Assembly: GCF_029689925.1 (NCBI RefSeq)
Contig: NZ_CP121445.1
Location: 2,225,001-2,289,000 of the forward strand
Reading direction: 5' to 3'
Origin: Anaerocolumna sp. AGMB13025
GTDB taxonomy: Bacteria; Bacillota; Clostridia; Lachnospirales; Lachnospiraceae
DNA: 64,000 nt
This document shows, in pieces, positions 21,529-30,675 of this stretch. The notes below the pieces were generated by a model. That model was not told the DNA's origin, searched no databases, and saw only the letters and a program-made list of their open reading frames with translations. How positions within the stretch are numbered: the first letter of the stretch is position 1; every line of letters begins with the position of its first letter. Both the position numbers and the translations under genes were made by a program.

Positions 21529-22419
21529 CTAATCAACTTTTGTTCGGATTGTCTTCATTCCGCCTTGTATTAATTTCCCGATTGGCTGGTTATGGGAGCG
21601 GCAGATCCGCTTTAGACCGAATAGGGATTCGGGGTCATTGGTCACGATATTGACACCATAGGTACAGGAAAGAGTAGCTTTAAAACCCAGCTTTTTTATG
21701 ATACTTTCGGTTAAATTATTATATTTACCATAAGGGTAAGTAAAGGTTGTAGGAATCTTATCGGTTACCTCCAGTACCTTTTTCTGTAATGTATTGAGGT
21801 CCTCGGTTATGACTTCTTCATACTGATCGACGGATTCATCCTGTTTTTTATAACAACCGTACCGTCCATTGCGGATGTGGTGAAGATTATAGGAGTGATT
21901 TTGAATCTCCACCAAACCAGATTGATCCATTTCATAAATGTCATCCCAGGTTATGACAGCATAATTAATATTATCGTCATCTACCTTGGAATAATCGTCT
22001 GTACTTTTCCCTACGATGGATAATACGATTTTGAAATTATACTGTTTTAATAAAGGAAATACATTCTTATATATGCTGATGGAACCGTCGTCAAAGGATA
22101 GAATCACAGGATTTTCCGGCAGGGGAGTACCGTTATAGACATAATCGATTAACTGGGACATGGTTATGGTGTTGTAATTATTTTCGCTTAAGTATTTTAA
22201 ATCACTTTCAAATTCAGCTGGACTGATAACATCTTTTCCTAAATTACTGTTTTTAACCTGATGATACATAAGGATTGGTACACACACGAGCTGTTTATTG
22301 GAAGAGGCTGCATAGATATCAATTAAATTTCTTGTAATGGAAATAGACAGCAGACAAAATGTTATTACCAGTAGAAGGATTTTCAGGTTATGTAAATTAA
22401 ATACTGATTTTTTGGACAT
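21529..22419 (-). CDS. Membrane-anchored polysaccharide deacetylase
   Basis: A 296-residue protein with one N-terminal membrane segment (residues 11-33) or uncleaved signal, then a NodB/carbohydrate esterase 4 domain. The metal/catalytic motif 1 is ILSFDDGS (two Asp), motif 2 the His of EIQNHSYNLHHI, motif 3 FTYPYGKYN. It removes acetyl groups from surface polysaccharide or peptidoglycan. It differs from the PdaA-like protein at 35.7 kb in having the LMYHQV block near the start, typical of PgaB/IcaB-like exopolysaccharide deacetylases. Monocistronic by layout. Confidence 0.88.
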   Translation of the reverse strand: MSKKSVFNLHNLKILLLVITFCLLSISITRNLIDIYAASSNKQLVCVPILMYHQVKNSNLGKDVISPAEFESDLKYLSENNYNTITMSQLIDYVYNGTPLPENPVILSFDDGSISIYKNVFPLLKQYNFKIVLSIVGKSTDDYSKVDDDNINYAVITWDDIYEMDQSGLVEIQNHSYNLHHIRNGRYGCYKKQDESVDQYEEVITEDLNTLQKKVLEVTDKIPTTFTYPYGKYNNLTESIIKKLGFKATLSCTYGVNIVTNDPESLFGLKRICRSHNQPIGKLIQGGMKTIRTKVD

Positions 22420-22540
22420 AGGGATACTTCTTTACTGTTTTCTTTATAGAATTATATGACAGAAGTTGTGTTAACCTGGCTTGCCTATGTTAAATTAATT
22501 AATATTTAATATTTTTATTACAGGCAATTTTGATATCTGC

Positions 22541-23860
22541 CTATTTTACTTTTAGTAAATCGTTAAGAAGCTGTTTTGCCATTTCGTTATCTCCACCGCA
22601 TTGTTCTATAATGCGGCTGACGGTTTCATAACCGAGTTTTGTGGTATATTCCGTTGCAAAGGCAAAGGAAGCGTTAAGTAGTGCCAGACACTTTTCGGTA
22701 TCTGGTTCCAGCAATTCGATGCATTTTTCACGGAATAATTTCACGGCATGGCTTAATAATTCAAGACTTTCCAGTAATGATTCTGCAATTAGGGGTAAAA
22801 ATGCATTGAGTTCGAAATCACCGTGGGCAGCCGCTAAGGATATGGCTTGGTCATTAGCCATGACACGCATGGACACTTCCATAACCATTTCAGGAATGAC
22901 CGGATTGACTTTGCCCGGCATTATGGTACTGCCCATCTGCAGGGGTTTTAGCCTGATCTCACCAATCGCATTAGAATTCATTAAACGTAAATCCCCGGCA
23001 ATCTTCATAAGATTAACGGCCAGTGCCTTTAACAGACCGGAGACTTCTACGAATACATCGTTATTCTGGGTAATATCAAGGGGATACTCAGAAACTGCAA
23101 GTCCGATTCCAGTAAGGGTCCTTAAGGTTTCAATCATACCAAACCGATATTGTTTTTCTGCATTTACTCCGGTACCAATGGCAGTACCACCGATATTTAC
23201 CTGGCGCAGACGTTCTTCTACCTTATACAGACGCCATCTGTCCCTGGAGATTGCCTGGGCATAGGCTCCGAATTCAGCTCCCAGAGTAATGGCTACGGCA
23301 TCCATTAATTCTGTTCTTCCTATTTTTTTAATATGGTCAAATTCGTTTTCTTTCTTTTGAAGTGCTTCCTGGAGCTTTGCGCATTGGTCGCTTAATTCTC
23401 TTAAAATCTCTATGGCTGCAATACGAAGGGCAGTGGGATAAACATCATTGGTGGACTGACCTCTGTTTACATCATCCAGTGGATGAATCTTGTCATAGGA
23501 ACCAATGGGAAGCCCTGACTGCTGCAGGGCAAGATTAGCAATTACCTCATTAACATTCATATTGGTGGAGGTTCCTGCGCCGCCTTGTAAAGCTTCGGTA
23601 ATAAACTGGCTGTCTGCTTCACCGGTCAGAATACTATCGCAGGCTTTTATGACGGCTGGATATATTTCTTTTTTATCTGCACCCAGGTTAATATAAGTCA
23701 TTGCGGCTGCTTTTTTAATAGTCACAATGGAATAGATCAGGTGAAGATTAGTCTTTTTATGTTCCAGTTTAAAATTCTCATAAGCACGTTTGGTCTGCAA
23801 ACCATACAGTTCATTCTCTTTCAGTTCCAACTGGCCTAATTTATCCGATTCTTTTCTCAT
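22541..23860 (-). CDS. aspA: Aspartate ammonia-lyase
   Basis: A 439-residue enzyme of the fumarase/aspartase superfamily that converts aspartate to fumarate and ammonia. The family signature GSTIMPGKVNP and the blocks GAGTSTNMNVNEVIAN, HPLDDVNRGQSTNDVYPTA and GGTAIGTGVNA are complete. The ATG at 23858-23860 is chosen because CAGGAG lies 5 bases upstream; a start 27 bases earlier has no ribosome site. It is about 30 residues shorter than E. coli aspartase. It lies 211 bp downstream of hydF in the same direction; a role in feeding ammonia to hydrogenase maturation is inference from this proximity. Confidence 0.88.
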   Translation of the reverse strand: MRKESDKLGQLELKENELYGLQTKRAYENFKLEHKKTNLHLIYSIVTIKKAAAMTYINLGADKKEIYPAVIKACDSILTGEADSQFITEALQGGAGTSTNMNVNEVIANLALQQSGLPIGSYDKIHPLDDVNRGQSTNDVYPTALRIAAIEILRELSDQCAKLQEALQKKENEFDHIKKIGRTELMDAVAITLGAEFGAYAQAISRDRWRLYKVEERLRQVNIGGTAIGTGVNAEKQYRFGMIETLRTLTGIGLAVSEYPLDITQNNDVFVEVSGLLKALAVNLMKIAGDLRLMNSNAIGEIRLKPLQMGSTIMPGKVNPVIPEMVMEVSMRVMANDQAISLAAAHGDFELNAFLPLIAESLLESLELLSHAVKLFREKCIELLEPDTEKCLALLNASFAFATEYTTKLGYETVSRIIEQCGGDNEMAKQLLNDLLKVK

Positions 23861-23915
23861 AGAAACTCCTGTCTGACTATTTAACATAATGGAAGGTACT
23901 CGTTCAAAAATTATA

Positions 23916-24028
23916 TTAAGTAATTGTATTGAGTAATTGATATTGATTAATTGATATTGATTAATTGATATTGATTAATTGATATTAAGCAATTGATATT
24001 GAGTAATTGAAAGTAAGTAATTGATTTC
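23916..24028. repeat. Tandem 14-bp AT-rich repeat between hydF and aspA
   Basis: About eight copies of attaattgatattg and variants (agtaattgatattg, agcaattgatattg) in direct array; the central three are perfect. It lies directly upstream of aspA and may carry or disturb its promoter. Confidence 0.9.
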
Positions 24029-24071
24029 TAGTTATTACTAACATATGGTTACTTTATATTGGTTTTTGATT

Positions 24072-25283
24072 TTATATCAACTCTTCAAGGATAGCCTCAA
24101 GATGGGGAAAGACTTTAAGGCTGCGCTTTAAAATTCCCTGCATATAAGCTATGGTTATCCCATAATTCGTAATGGGTATTCCCTGATCTACGGCACATTT
24201 CATACGGTAACGGACTTCCCGTTCATTCAACATACAGCCTCCGCAATGTACAATCATTTTATACGGGGACAAATCTTCCGGGAATTCAGTGCCGGAGGTA
24301 AATTCAAAATTTATGTTCTTACCGGTATAGTTTTTCATCCAACGGGGAATTTTAACTGTTCCGATATCATCACATTGACGGTGGTGGGAACAGCCCTCCG
24401 AAATCAAAACCGTATCGCCGTCCTCTAAAGCTTCAACAGCAATCACACCTTTTACCGCAGTATCTAACAGTCCTTTGTACCGTGCCATCAGGATGGAAAA
24501 AGAGGTAAGCGGGATATGATTGGGGGTGTCGGCAGATACCTTTGCAAATACCTGACTGTCGGTAATGACCATGGCAGGCTCTTTACCAAGACTTAATAAG
24601 GTATCCCGAAGCTCATACTCCTTCACAACGATAGCAGTCGCGTCAGCTTCTAAAATATCACGTATCGTCTGCTGCTGAGGTAGTATGAGTCTGCCTTTGG
24701 GAGCAGCTTTATCGATGGGAGTAACTAGTACCACAAAGTCAGAGGGGTGTAATAAATCTGCTACAATTTTTAATTTTTCATCCTCCACCGTAGTTAAGTG
24801 GGCAATTTTTTCTTTTAACTCCTGTATGCCGTCCTGTTTTTGGGCACTTACATATATTTCATTGGGCTTTGGATCAGGTATCGTATCAAGTAAATCCTGT
24901 TTATTATAGACAATCACATAAGGTACTTCCTTGGCGGTAAAGGTAGTAATCAGATCAAGGTCGGTATCCTTAATTCCTTCCGAGGCATCGATTACCAGTA
25001 CGGCTATATCGGTTTTGTTAAGGACCTGTTTTGCCTTTTTTACACGCAATTCCCCAAGTCCCCCTTCGTCATCAATTCCAGGGGTGTCTATAATCATTAC
25101 GGGACCCATAGGCAACAGTTCCATTGCCTTATAAACCGGGTCTGTGGTTGTTCCTTTTACTTCGGACACCACAGCAAGGGCCTGTCCGGTAACGGCATTA
25201 ACCAGACTGGATTTACCGGCATTGCGCCGGCCGAAAAAACCGATGTGTATTCTATTCGCAGATGGAGTTTCATTTAGTCCCAT
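24072..25283 (-). CDS. hydF: [FeFe]-hydrogenase H-cluster maturation GTPase HydF
   Basis: A 403-residue scaffold protein on which the di-iron subcluster is assembled before transfer to the hydrogenase. The N-terminal GTPase domain has the P-loop GRRNAGKS (18-25), DTPG (66-69) and NKQD (127-130). The C-terminal domain has the Fe-S ligands in the CxH...HCxxC arrangement: Cys298, His300, His346, Cys347, Cys350. All key residues are intact. hydE and hydG are not in this window. The ATG follows GGAGGT. Upstream lies a 520-bp gap with a likely non-coding RNA on the same strand, which might be its leader. Confidence 0.95.
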   Translation of the reverse strand: MGLNETPSANRIHIGFFGRRNAGKSSLVNAVTGQALAVVSEVKGTTTDPVYKAMELLPMGPVMIIDTPGIDDEGGLGELRVKKAKQVLNKTDIAVLVIDASEGIKDTDLDLITTFTAKEVPYVIVYNKQDLLDTIPDPKPNEIYVSAQKQDGIQELKEKIAHLTTVEDEKLKIVADLLHPSDFVVLVTPIDKAAPKGRLILPQQQTIRDILEADATAIVVKEYELRDTLLSLGKEPAMVITDSQVFAKVSADTPNHIPLTSFSILMARYKGLLDTAVKGVIAVEALEDGDTVLISEGCSHHRQCDDIGTVKIPRWMKNYTGKNINFEFTSGTEFPEDLSPYKMIVHCGGCMLNEREVRYRMKCAVDQGIPITNYGITIAYMQGILKRSLKVFPHLEAILEELI

Positions 25284-25498
25284 AAGTATACCTCCAATTC
25301 GGGATGTTTAAAGTTTGAGTTTCATAATTGTAACAAGGATTGCAGCATATGTGTAAGGTATGATCTTGGTCAGGAAAGATTACAGTGTAGGTTTACTGAC
25401 ACTTGCACCTGAGGGAACCTTGGCAATAACTTCTTTCCGCGAGGTGCGCATCCATAACAGAGCGTTTTTGTGTAATTGGATACAATTTACTATTGCAT

Positions 25499-25524
25499 AA
25501 AAAATGCGTCCGGCAAAGGACGCT
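25499..25524 (-). terminator. Intrinsic terminator of the candidate ncRNA
   Basis: Reading the minus strand: gcgtcc, a 6-nt loop, ggacgc, then six T residues. The stem extends by one A-T pair. Confidence 0.8.
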
Positions 25525-25631
25525 ATACATTCCTGTGTGAATATGCCTTTCGCCTTTATAAATTTTTGGCGTCAGAAGGAAATGACGTTGGTTTATGCTT
25601 AAACTCACTGCTTATATAACCTATAACATAT
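25499..25631 (-). ncRNA. Candidate non-coding RNA or terminated leader upstream of hydF
   Basis: The predicted transcript runs from about 25631 to 25499. It contains a hairpin cgtca/tgacg (25570-25587), an overlapping alternative stem cgcc/ggcg (25551-25571) and ends in a terminator. No start codon with ribosome site lies inside. I do not recognise a known family; it lacks the hallmarks of T-box, SAM, TPP, cobalamin, purine or c-di-GMP riboswitches. Confidence 0.5.
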
Positions 25632-25637
25632 GCGGTT

Positions 25638-25666
25638 ATTATATCATTACTAAAAATTTATGTCAA
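25638..25666 (-). promoter_or_regulatory. Perfect consensus sigma-A promoter
   Basis: On the minus strand TTGACA (25661-25666) and TATAAT (25638-25643) are separated by exactly 17 bases. It would start the transcript near 25631, about 350 bases before hydF. Confidence 0.8.
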
Positions 25667-25805
25667 TTATTACGAAAGTTATTCTATTCCGTCTTGGTGT
25701 GGTGCGATTTACCAAGTTTAAATGGAATGAGGGATTATTCCAACGAAAAAATTACATATCAGAAAACTGCCATAGTCATAGAAAATAGGCTATTTGCTGT
25801 GTTTG

Positions 25806-26327
25806 TTATAATGTGATATCTACTTCGTATTTATCATTAACTAGTATGTAATTTCGGGTTTCCTCTTTACATCGTTTTAAATTATAGTTATTTTCTGTAA
25901 GAAGCAGTTCTCTTGTGCAGTATTTGGAGTCCTCCTTATCTCGGGATTCGATTGCATTGGCATGAGTAATTATATCATCATAATGTTGGTGGATATAGGT
26001 TTCACTAAAGATTAAGCAGGTATATTTTATGTGTTTTAAATATTCTTCGTCAAAAGATTTATGGTAGTCAAAGGGGATATAGCACCCTTCTATGGTTAAG
26101 TTTTGTTTGTTTTCGATACAGGTCTTGATTATTTCTCTGGTCACAGGCCAAATCACGTTCATGATATCTTTTACGTCATCTACAGGGGTTATTGTACTGA
26201 AACCACTTCGGATTAAGCCCATTTTTAAATGATCTTGTGATAAATATGGGAATCCATATTTATGTAACAACTTTTGTGCAAGTACTGTTTTTCCGGTATG
26301 TGAACTGCCGGCTATTAGAATTACCAT
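25806..26327 (-). CDS. P-loop kinase-like ATPase
   Basis: A 173-residue protein starting with beta-strand MVILIAG and a Walker A loop GSSHTGKT (residues 7-14), followed by an LSQDHLKMG segment and a TIEGCYIP block as in small-molecule kinases of the zeta-toxin/adenylate-kinase-like AAA_33 group. The ATG at 26325-26327 is chosen because GGAGG lies 8 bases upstream; a start 15 bases earlier would contain that ribosome site. It is a single gene with its own promoter. The substrate is unknown and no antitoxin-like partner is adjacent, so a toxin role is not supported. Confidence 0.7.
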   Translation of the reverse strand: MVILIAGSSHTGKTVLAQKLLHKYGFPYLSQDHLKMGLIRSGFSTITPVDDVKDIMNVIWPVTREIIKTCIENKQNLTIEGCYIPFDYHKSFDEEYLKHIKYTCLIFSETYIHQHYDDIITHANAIESRDKEDSKYCTRELLLTENNYNLKRCKEETRNYILVNDKYEVDITL

Positions 26328-26447
26328 ATTTAATTCCTCCATTTTTCCCTGGGCAAGATTCTGATTGAGTCAATAAATCTCTGTTTGTCTTTTATACATG
26401 AATTTAACGAACCTCTACAGGAAAAGTGAGATTCAAGTTTTACATTT

Positions 26448-26476
26448 AGTATACCATTTATCGGAAAGGTTTACAA
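26448..26476 (-). promoter_or_regulatory. Promoter of the P-loop kinase gene
   Basis: On the minus strand TTGTAA, a 17-bp spacer and TATACT, about 120 bases before the start codon. Confidence 0.55.
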
Positions 26477-26681
26477 CTAATTCCAAATGCGTTAAGTAAA
26501 GCATGGTTCATGATACTGCCAACCATTTGAAGTTATTCCTAACTTGGTATCTATCAAGCTTTATGAGAGACTATTGCTTAATTCAGTTTCCAAAGATATA
26601 ATAAAAGAAACGAAGGATAGTTTTATAGCGGATACCCATTTTGACACACTGAAAATAATCAAACCGGAGGAAAGAAATATT

Positions 26682-27617
26682 ATGGCTATCAAAAAAGTAA
26701 CTTTAATTGGATTAGGAGCAATGGGAGTATTTTTTGCACCGAAACTGGATCACTATCTGGGAAAAGGTAACTTTCGTGTACTGGCAGAGGGAGAGCGGAA
26801 GGAAAGGTTAGAGACAAGAGGGGTAACCGTGAATGGTGTCAGACACCAATTTACAGTAATAACGCCTGACTTAAAAGAGGATACGGCGGATTTGATTATT
26901 ATAGCGGTAAAAGAAACCGGTCTGAATCAGGCTATCACGGATATCCGTAACCAGGTTGGTGAGCATACCCTGATACTTTGTGTCTTAAACGGAATTGACA
27001 GTGAGGAAAGAGTTGCAGCGGTTTATGGCTGGGAACATGTTATGTATTCTTATATGAGAGTTTCCGTTGTCATGAAGGATGGAGTTACAGATGCAGTACC
27101 TGACTGGGGCAAAGTACATTTTGGTGAAGCTAAGAATGAAATAGTATCAGAACGGGTAAACTTAGTGAAAGAATTATTTGACGCCAGCGGTATCGGTTAT
27201 AATATTGACCCGGATATGATTAAGGGCATGTGGTTTAAATTCATGTGCAATGTAGGCGAAAATCTGACCTGTGCTTTACTAGGCATACCCTTTGGGGCCT
27301 ATCAGGTAAGTGAACATGCCAATGCCGTCCGTCATGCCGCAATGCGTGAGGTAATTCAAATTGCCAATAAACTCGGTGTCGGACTTGGCGAAGAAGACCT
27401 TGAAATTCAGGAAGGGACAATTAAAAAACTGCCCTTATCCAACAAGCCTTCCACCCTGCAGGACTTGGAGAACGGTCGAGTGACCGAAATAGATATGTTT
27501 GCCGGTAAAGTGGTGAAGCTAGGAGAAGAACTTGGAATAGAAACGCCTTTAAACTGGATGTTCTATCATGGCATTAAGGTGTGTGAAGAAAAGAATCTGG
27601 GAAAATTTAATTTTTAG
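26682..27617 (+). CDS. Ketopantoate reductase family protein (2-dehydropantoate 2-reductase)
   Basis: A 311-residue NADPH-dependent oxidoreductase. The N-terminal Rossmann fold opens with VTLIGLGAMGVFFAPKL (GxGxxG) and has the ICVLNG-type turn (LCVLNGIDSEE); the C-terminal helical domain carries the family lysine and Asn/Ser block (MIKGMWFKFMCNVGENL) and ENGRVTEIDMFAGKVV. PanE reduces 2-dehydropantoate in coenzyme A synthesis. The ATG at 26682 follows CCGGAGGAAAG; an upstream in-frame start has no ribosome site and would add a non-homologous tail. Other pantothenate genes are absent here, so PanE-like with another substrate remains possible. Confidence 0.85.
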   Translation: MAIKKVTLIGLGAMGVFFAPKLDHYLGKGNFRVLAEGERKERLETRGVTVNGVRHQFTVITPDLKEDTADLIIIAVKETGLNQAITDIRNQVGEHTLILCVLNGIDSEERVAAVYGWEHVMYSYMRVSVVMKDGVTDAVPDWGKVHFGEAKNEIVSERVNLVKELFDASGIGYNIDPDMIKGMWFKFMCNVGENLTCALLGIPFGAYQVSEHANAVRHAAMREVIQIANKLGVGLGEEDLEIQEGTIKKLPLSNKPSTLQDLENGRVTEIDMFAGKVVKLGEELGIETPLNWMFYHGIKVCEEKNLGKFNF

Positions 27618-27677
27618 AATAGCAATATGCCGTCAAAAGAAGAATTGACGATTTATAGGGGATATATTAATATCTAC

Positions 27678-27705
27678 TTGACAACAAACTTAGAAATGAT
27701 AAAAT
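27678..27705 (+). promoter_or_regulatory. Sigma-A promoter of the leuS T-box transcript
   Basis: TTGACA (27678-27683), 16-bp spacer and TAAAAT (27700-27705), about 60 bases before the base of T-box stem I. Confidence 0.7.
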
Positions 27706-27724
27706 AAGTTATAAAATATATCAT

Positions 27725-27982
27725 ATTGTGGCAATGATAAGGAGTAGTAAAAGTAGTCTGACTTACAGAGAGTCACTGGTGGTGGAAAGTGGCAGTTAAG
27801 GACTTTGAACTCGCCTTGGAGCTCTCTGACTGAACATGTTAGTAGGCAGAGCGGGAGATCCCGTTACAGATTACAAGAGTACATTGCCTTTGGGCGATGG
27901 ACTAGAGTGGTACCGCGGAAAGCAGTTCTTGCATAGATAGAACCTCTTCGTCTCTAGATTATTAGAGAGGAAGAGGTTTTTT
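27725..27982 (+). promoter_or_regulatory. T-box leader (tRNA-Leu sensing) upstream of leuS
   Basis: The T-box sequence agagtggtaccgcgg is at 27904-27918. Stem I closes through cagagag (27766-27772) and ctctctg (27822-27828); the specifier loop carries CTC at 27810-27812, a Leu codon, matching the downstream leuS gene. Uncharged tRNA-Leu would stabilise the antiterminator and allow read-through. Confidence 0.93.
27941..27982 (+). terminator. T-box intrinsic terminator
   Basis: aacctcttc...gaagaggtt with an extended inner stem (tctct/agaga) followed by six T residues; its left arm overlaps the antiterminator region as expected for a T-box. Confidence 0.93.
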
Positions 27983-28023
27983 AATGCGAATGAAACTTAA
28001 GAGGAATATGTCACTTAAGTAAG

Positions 28024-28055
28024 AGCGCTAGAGTCTGACAAGTCAGGCGCTTTCT
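28024..28055 (+). other. Extra hairpin between T-box and leuS start
   Basis: agcgctagagtctgac-aa-gtcaggcgct folds with an inner 5-bp stem (ctgac/gtcag) and an outer gcgc pairing. A closely related hairpin is found at 39862 before the ABC-F gene. Confidence 0.5.
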
Positions 28056-28102
28056 AGTTTTACCAAGAAAAGAATAGATCCAAATATCAGGAGGAATGAA
28101 AA

Positions 28103-30517
28103 ATGAGTGAGTTTTATTCACCAAAAGAAATTGAGGAAAAGTGGCAGGCAATCTGGGAGGAAGAAAAAGCGTTTAAAGTAGGTACAGATAAGAGCAAACC
28201 AAAGTTTTTTGCCTTGGTTGAGTTCCCTTATCCTTCAGGACAGGGTCTTCACGTAGGACATCCAAGACCTTATACAGCACTGGATATCATCGCCAGAAAA
28301 AGGAGACTGGAAGGTTATAATGTTTTATATCCTATGGGCTGGGATGCTTTCGGACTACCCACAGAAAATTATGCTATTAAGAACCATATCCATCCAAAGA
28401 TTGTAACCAAGAAAAATATAGAACATTTTACAGAACAGTTAAAAGCTCTTGGTTATTCCTTTGACTGGGATAGAGAAATTAATACAACAGATCCAGAGTA
28501 CTATAAATGGACCCAGTGGATTTTTTTACAGTTATTTAAAAAAGGACTTGCTTATAAGACAGAAATGCCTATAAACTGGTGTACTTCCTGTAAAGTTGGG
28601 CTTGCCAACGAAGAGGTTGTAGGCGGTGTCTGCGAACGCTGCGGCGGCGAAGTTGTCAGAAAAGTAAAAAGCCAGTGGATGTTAAAAATCACAGACTATG
28701 CGGACAAATTAATCGATGACCTTAGCATGGTGGATTATATTGAAAAAATTAAAGTATCCCAGGTAAACTGGATTGGACGTTCTGTCGGTGCGGAAGTGGA
28801 TTTTAAAATAGCCGGAAAAGAAGAAAACTTACGTATTTTTACTACCAGACCAGATACCTTATTCGGGGCAACCTATATGGTTATCTCACCGGAACATCCT
28901 TTAATTGATAAGTATAAGAATGAAATTAAGAACTATGAAGCCTTAATTAATTACCGGGAGCAGGCGGCCAAGAAATCTGACTTTGAACGTACAGAACTGG
29001 TTAAGGAAAAGACCGGTGTTGTGATTGAAGGCTTGACGGCTGTTAATCCGGTGAATAAAAAAGAAATCCCCATCTGGATCTCTGATTATGTATTAATGAC
29101 TTATGGTACCGGTGCCATTATGGCTGTACCGGCTCATGATGAAAGAGACTGGGATTTTGCAAAGAAGTTTAATTTACCAATTGTCGAGGTTGTTGCAGGC
29201 GGTAAAGTGGAAGAAGCTGCCTTTACCAATACCTCCACCGGTAAGCTGGTTAATTCTGAATTCCTAGATGGTCTGGAAGTTGCCGAAGCAAAACAAAAGA
29301 TATTAGAATGGTTAATGGATAATGGAATCGGAACGAAAAAGGTGAATTATAAATTAAGGGACTGGGTGTTCTCACGTCAGAGATACTGGGGAGAACCGAT
29401 TCCTATTGTCCACTGTGATAAATGTGGTTATGTTCCTATTCCAGAAAGTGAATTACCTTTACTGCTTCCAGAAGTGGAAAGCTATGAACCTACCGATAAT
29501 GGTGAGTCCCCTATTGCTAAGATGACGGACTGGGTGGAAACTACCTGCCCTCACTGCGGCGGAAAAGCCCACCGGGAAACAGATACCATGCCTCAATGGG
29601 CAGGATCTTCCTGGTACTTTTTAAGATACATTGATCCTCATAACCAAACTGCATTTGCAGGCAAAGAAGAACTTGACTACTGGATGCCGGTAGACTGGTA
29701 TAACGGTGGTATGGAACATACTACACTGCATCTGTTATACTCCCGTTTCTGGCATAAATTCCTTTATGACCAGGGACTAGTGAACACACCGGAACCATAT
29801 AAGAAGAGAACCTCCCATGGTATGATTCTTGGAGAGAACAATGAAAAGATGTCTAAATCCAGAGGCAATGTCATTAATCCAGATGATATTATCAATGAAT
29901 TTGGTGCAGATACCTTAAGAACCTATGAGATGTTCATCGGTGCATTTGATTTAAGCGCGGCCTGGTCCAATGAAGGGGTTAAAGGTTGCCGCCGTTTCCT
30001 TGACAGGGTATGGAAGTTAAAAGACATGGTAAAAGAAGGTGATTCCTATTCCGCAGACCTTGAAACTAAAATGCATCAGACGATTAAAAAAGTAACCTTT
30101 GATTTTGAAAGCATGAAGTTTAATACAGCGATCGCAGCCATGATGGCACTGGTAAATGAATTTTACCGTATCGGTTCCATAACAATGGGTGAATTTAAGA
30201 CCTTACTGTTACTTTTAAATCCGGTAGCCCCTCACGTTACAGAAGAGTTATGGCAGTTAACTGGAGAAAGGGTAAGAATCTATCAGGCATCCTGGCCAGC
30301 ATATGAAGAAGAGAAGACCATTGAAAATACAGTAGAAATTGCCGTTCAGATTAACGGCAAGGTAAAAGCAAACCTGGTCATCTCCCTGGATGAAAAGCAG
30401 GAAGAAGTAGAAGCAAAAGCGAAGGAATTAGATGCTATTAAAGCAGCATTAAATGGCAAGACTATAGTTAAAGTTATCTATGTTCCGGGAAGAATTTTAA
30501 ATATTGTTGTAAGATAA
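28103..30517 (+). CDS. leuS: Leucyl-tRNA synthetase
   Basis: An 804-residue class I aminoacyl-tRNA synthetase charging tRNA-Leu. The HIGH signature is HVGH at 50-53 and KMSKS is at 582-586. A zinc-type CxxC region ([23 protein letters not shown]) near 155-178, the editing CP1 domain ([29 protein letters not shown]) and a second CxxC pair at about 435-440 and 482-485 are present. Length is normal for bacterial LeuRS of Clostridia. Ribosome site CAGGAGG, 9 bases before the ATG. Controlled by the T-box leader just upstream; followed by a terminator. Confidence 0.98.
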   Translation: MSEFYSPKEIEEKWQAIWEEEKAFKVGTDKSKPKFFALVEFPYPSGQGLHVGHPRPYTALDIIARKRRLEGYNVLYPMGWDAFGLPTENYAIKNHIHPKIVTKKNIEHFTEQLKALGYSFDWDREINTTDPEYYKWTQWIFLQLFKKGLAYKTEMPINWCTSCKVGLANEEVVGGVCERCGGEVVRKVKSQWMLKITDYADKLIDDLSMVDYIEKIKVSQVNWIGRSVGAEVDFKIAGKEENLRIFTTRPDTLFGATYMVISPEHPLIDKYKNEIKNYEALINYREQAAKKSDFERTELVKEKTGVVIEGLTAVNPVNKKEIPIWISDYVLMTYGTGAIMAVPAHDERDWDFAKKFNLPIVEVVAGGKVEEAAFTNTSTGKLVNSEFLDGLEVAEAKQKILEWLMDNGIGTKKVNYKLRDWVFSRQRYWGEPIPIVHCDKCGYVPIPESELPLLLPEVESYEPTDNGESPIAKMTDWVETTCPHCGGKAHRETDTMPQWAGSSWYFLRYIDPHNQTAFAGKEELDYWMPVDWYNGGMEHTTLHLLYSRFWHKFLYDQGLVNTPEPYKKRTSHGMILGENNEKMSKSRGNVINPDDIINEFGADTLRTYEMFIGAFDLSAAWSNEGVKGCRRFLDRVWKLKDMVKEGDSYSADLETKMHQTIKKVTFDFESMKFNTAIAAMMALVNEFYRIGSITMGEFKTLLLLLNPVAPHVTEELWQLTGERVRIYQASWPAYEEEKTIENTVEIAVQINGKVKANLVISLDEKQEEVEAKAKELDAIKAALNGKTIVKVIYVPGRILNIVVR

Positions 30518-30539
30518 GGATTATATAATCGTAACTTAT

Positions 30540-30579
30540 CAGCCGGCGCAGGAAGGATTTTTATAACTTGCGCCGGCTG
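30540..30579 (+). terminator. Terminator of leuS
   Basis: A perfect 11-bp GC-rich stem (cagccggcgca/tgcgccggctg) 22 bases after the stop; the T-run is poor. Confidence 0.75.
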
Positions 30580-30675
30580 TAATTTATGGTATGATTAAAT
30601 AAAAAAGAGAAACTGAAAGTTCGTTGTAATAAAAATGCAGCAAGAAGCCGACACGAAAGCTAAGGAGGAGTTCTT

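Larger units (their letters stand above)
25284..25805. other. Intergenic region with structured transcript, no protein gene
   Basis: No ORF with a ribosome site was found in 522 bases. The minus strand carries a consensus promoter, a roughly 130-nt structured stretch and an intrinsic terminator (listed separately), then about 215 further bases before hydF, including a stem gcacct/aggtgc and an agtgt/acact hairpin. Confidence 0.6.

Noticed and set aside
22641..23264. 207-codon plus-strand frame
   Set aside because: Fully antisense to aspA, which has all family motifs; no ribosome site.
25806..26327. Zeta-toxin reading of the P-loop kinase
   Set aside because: No antitoxin gene next to it and only general kinase motifs are visible.
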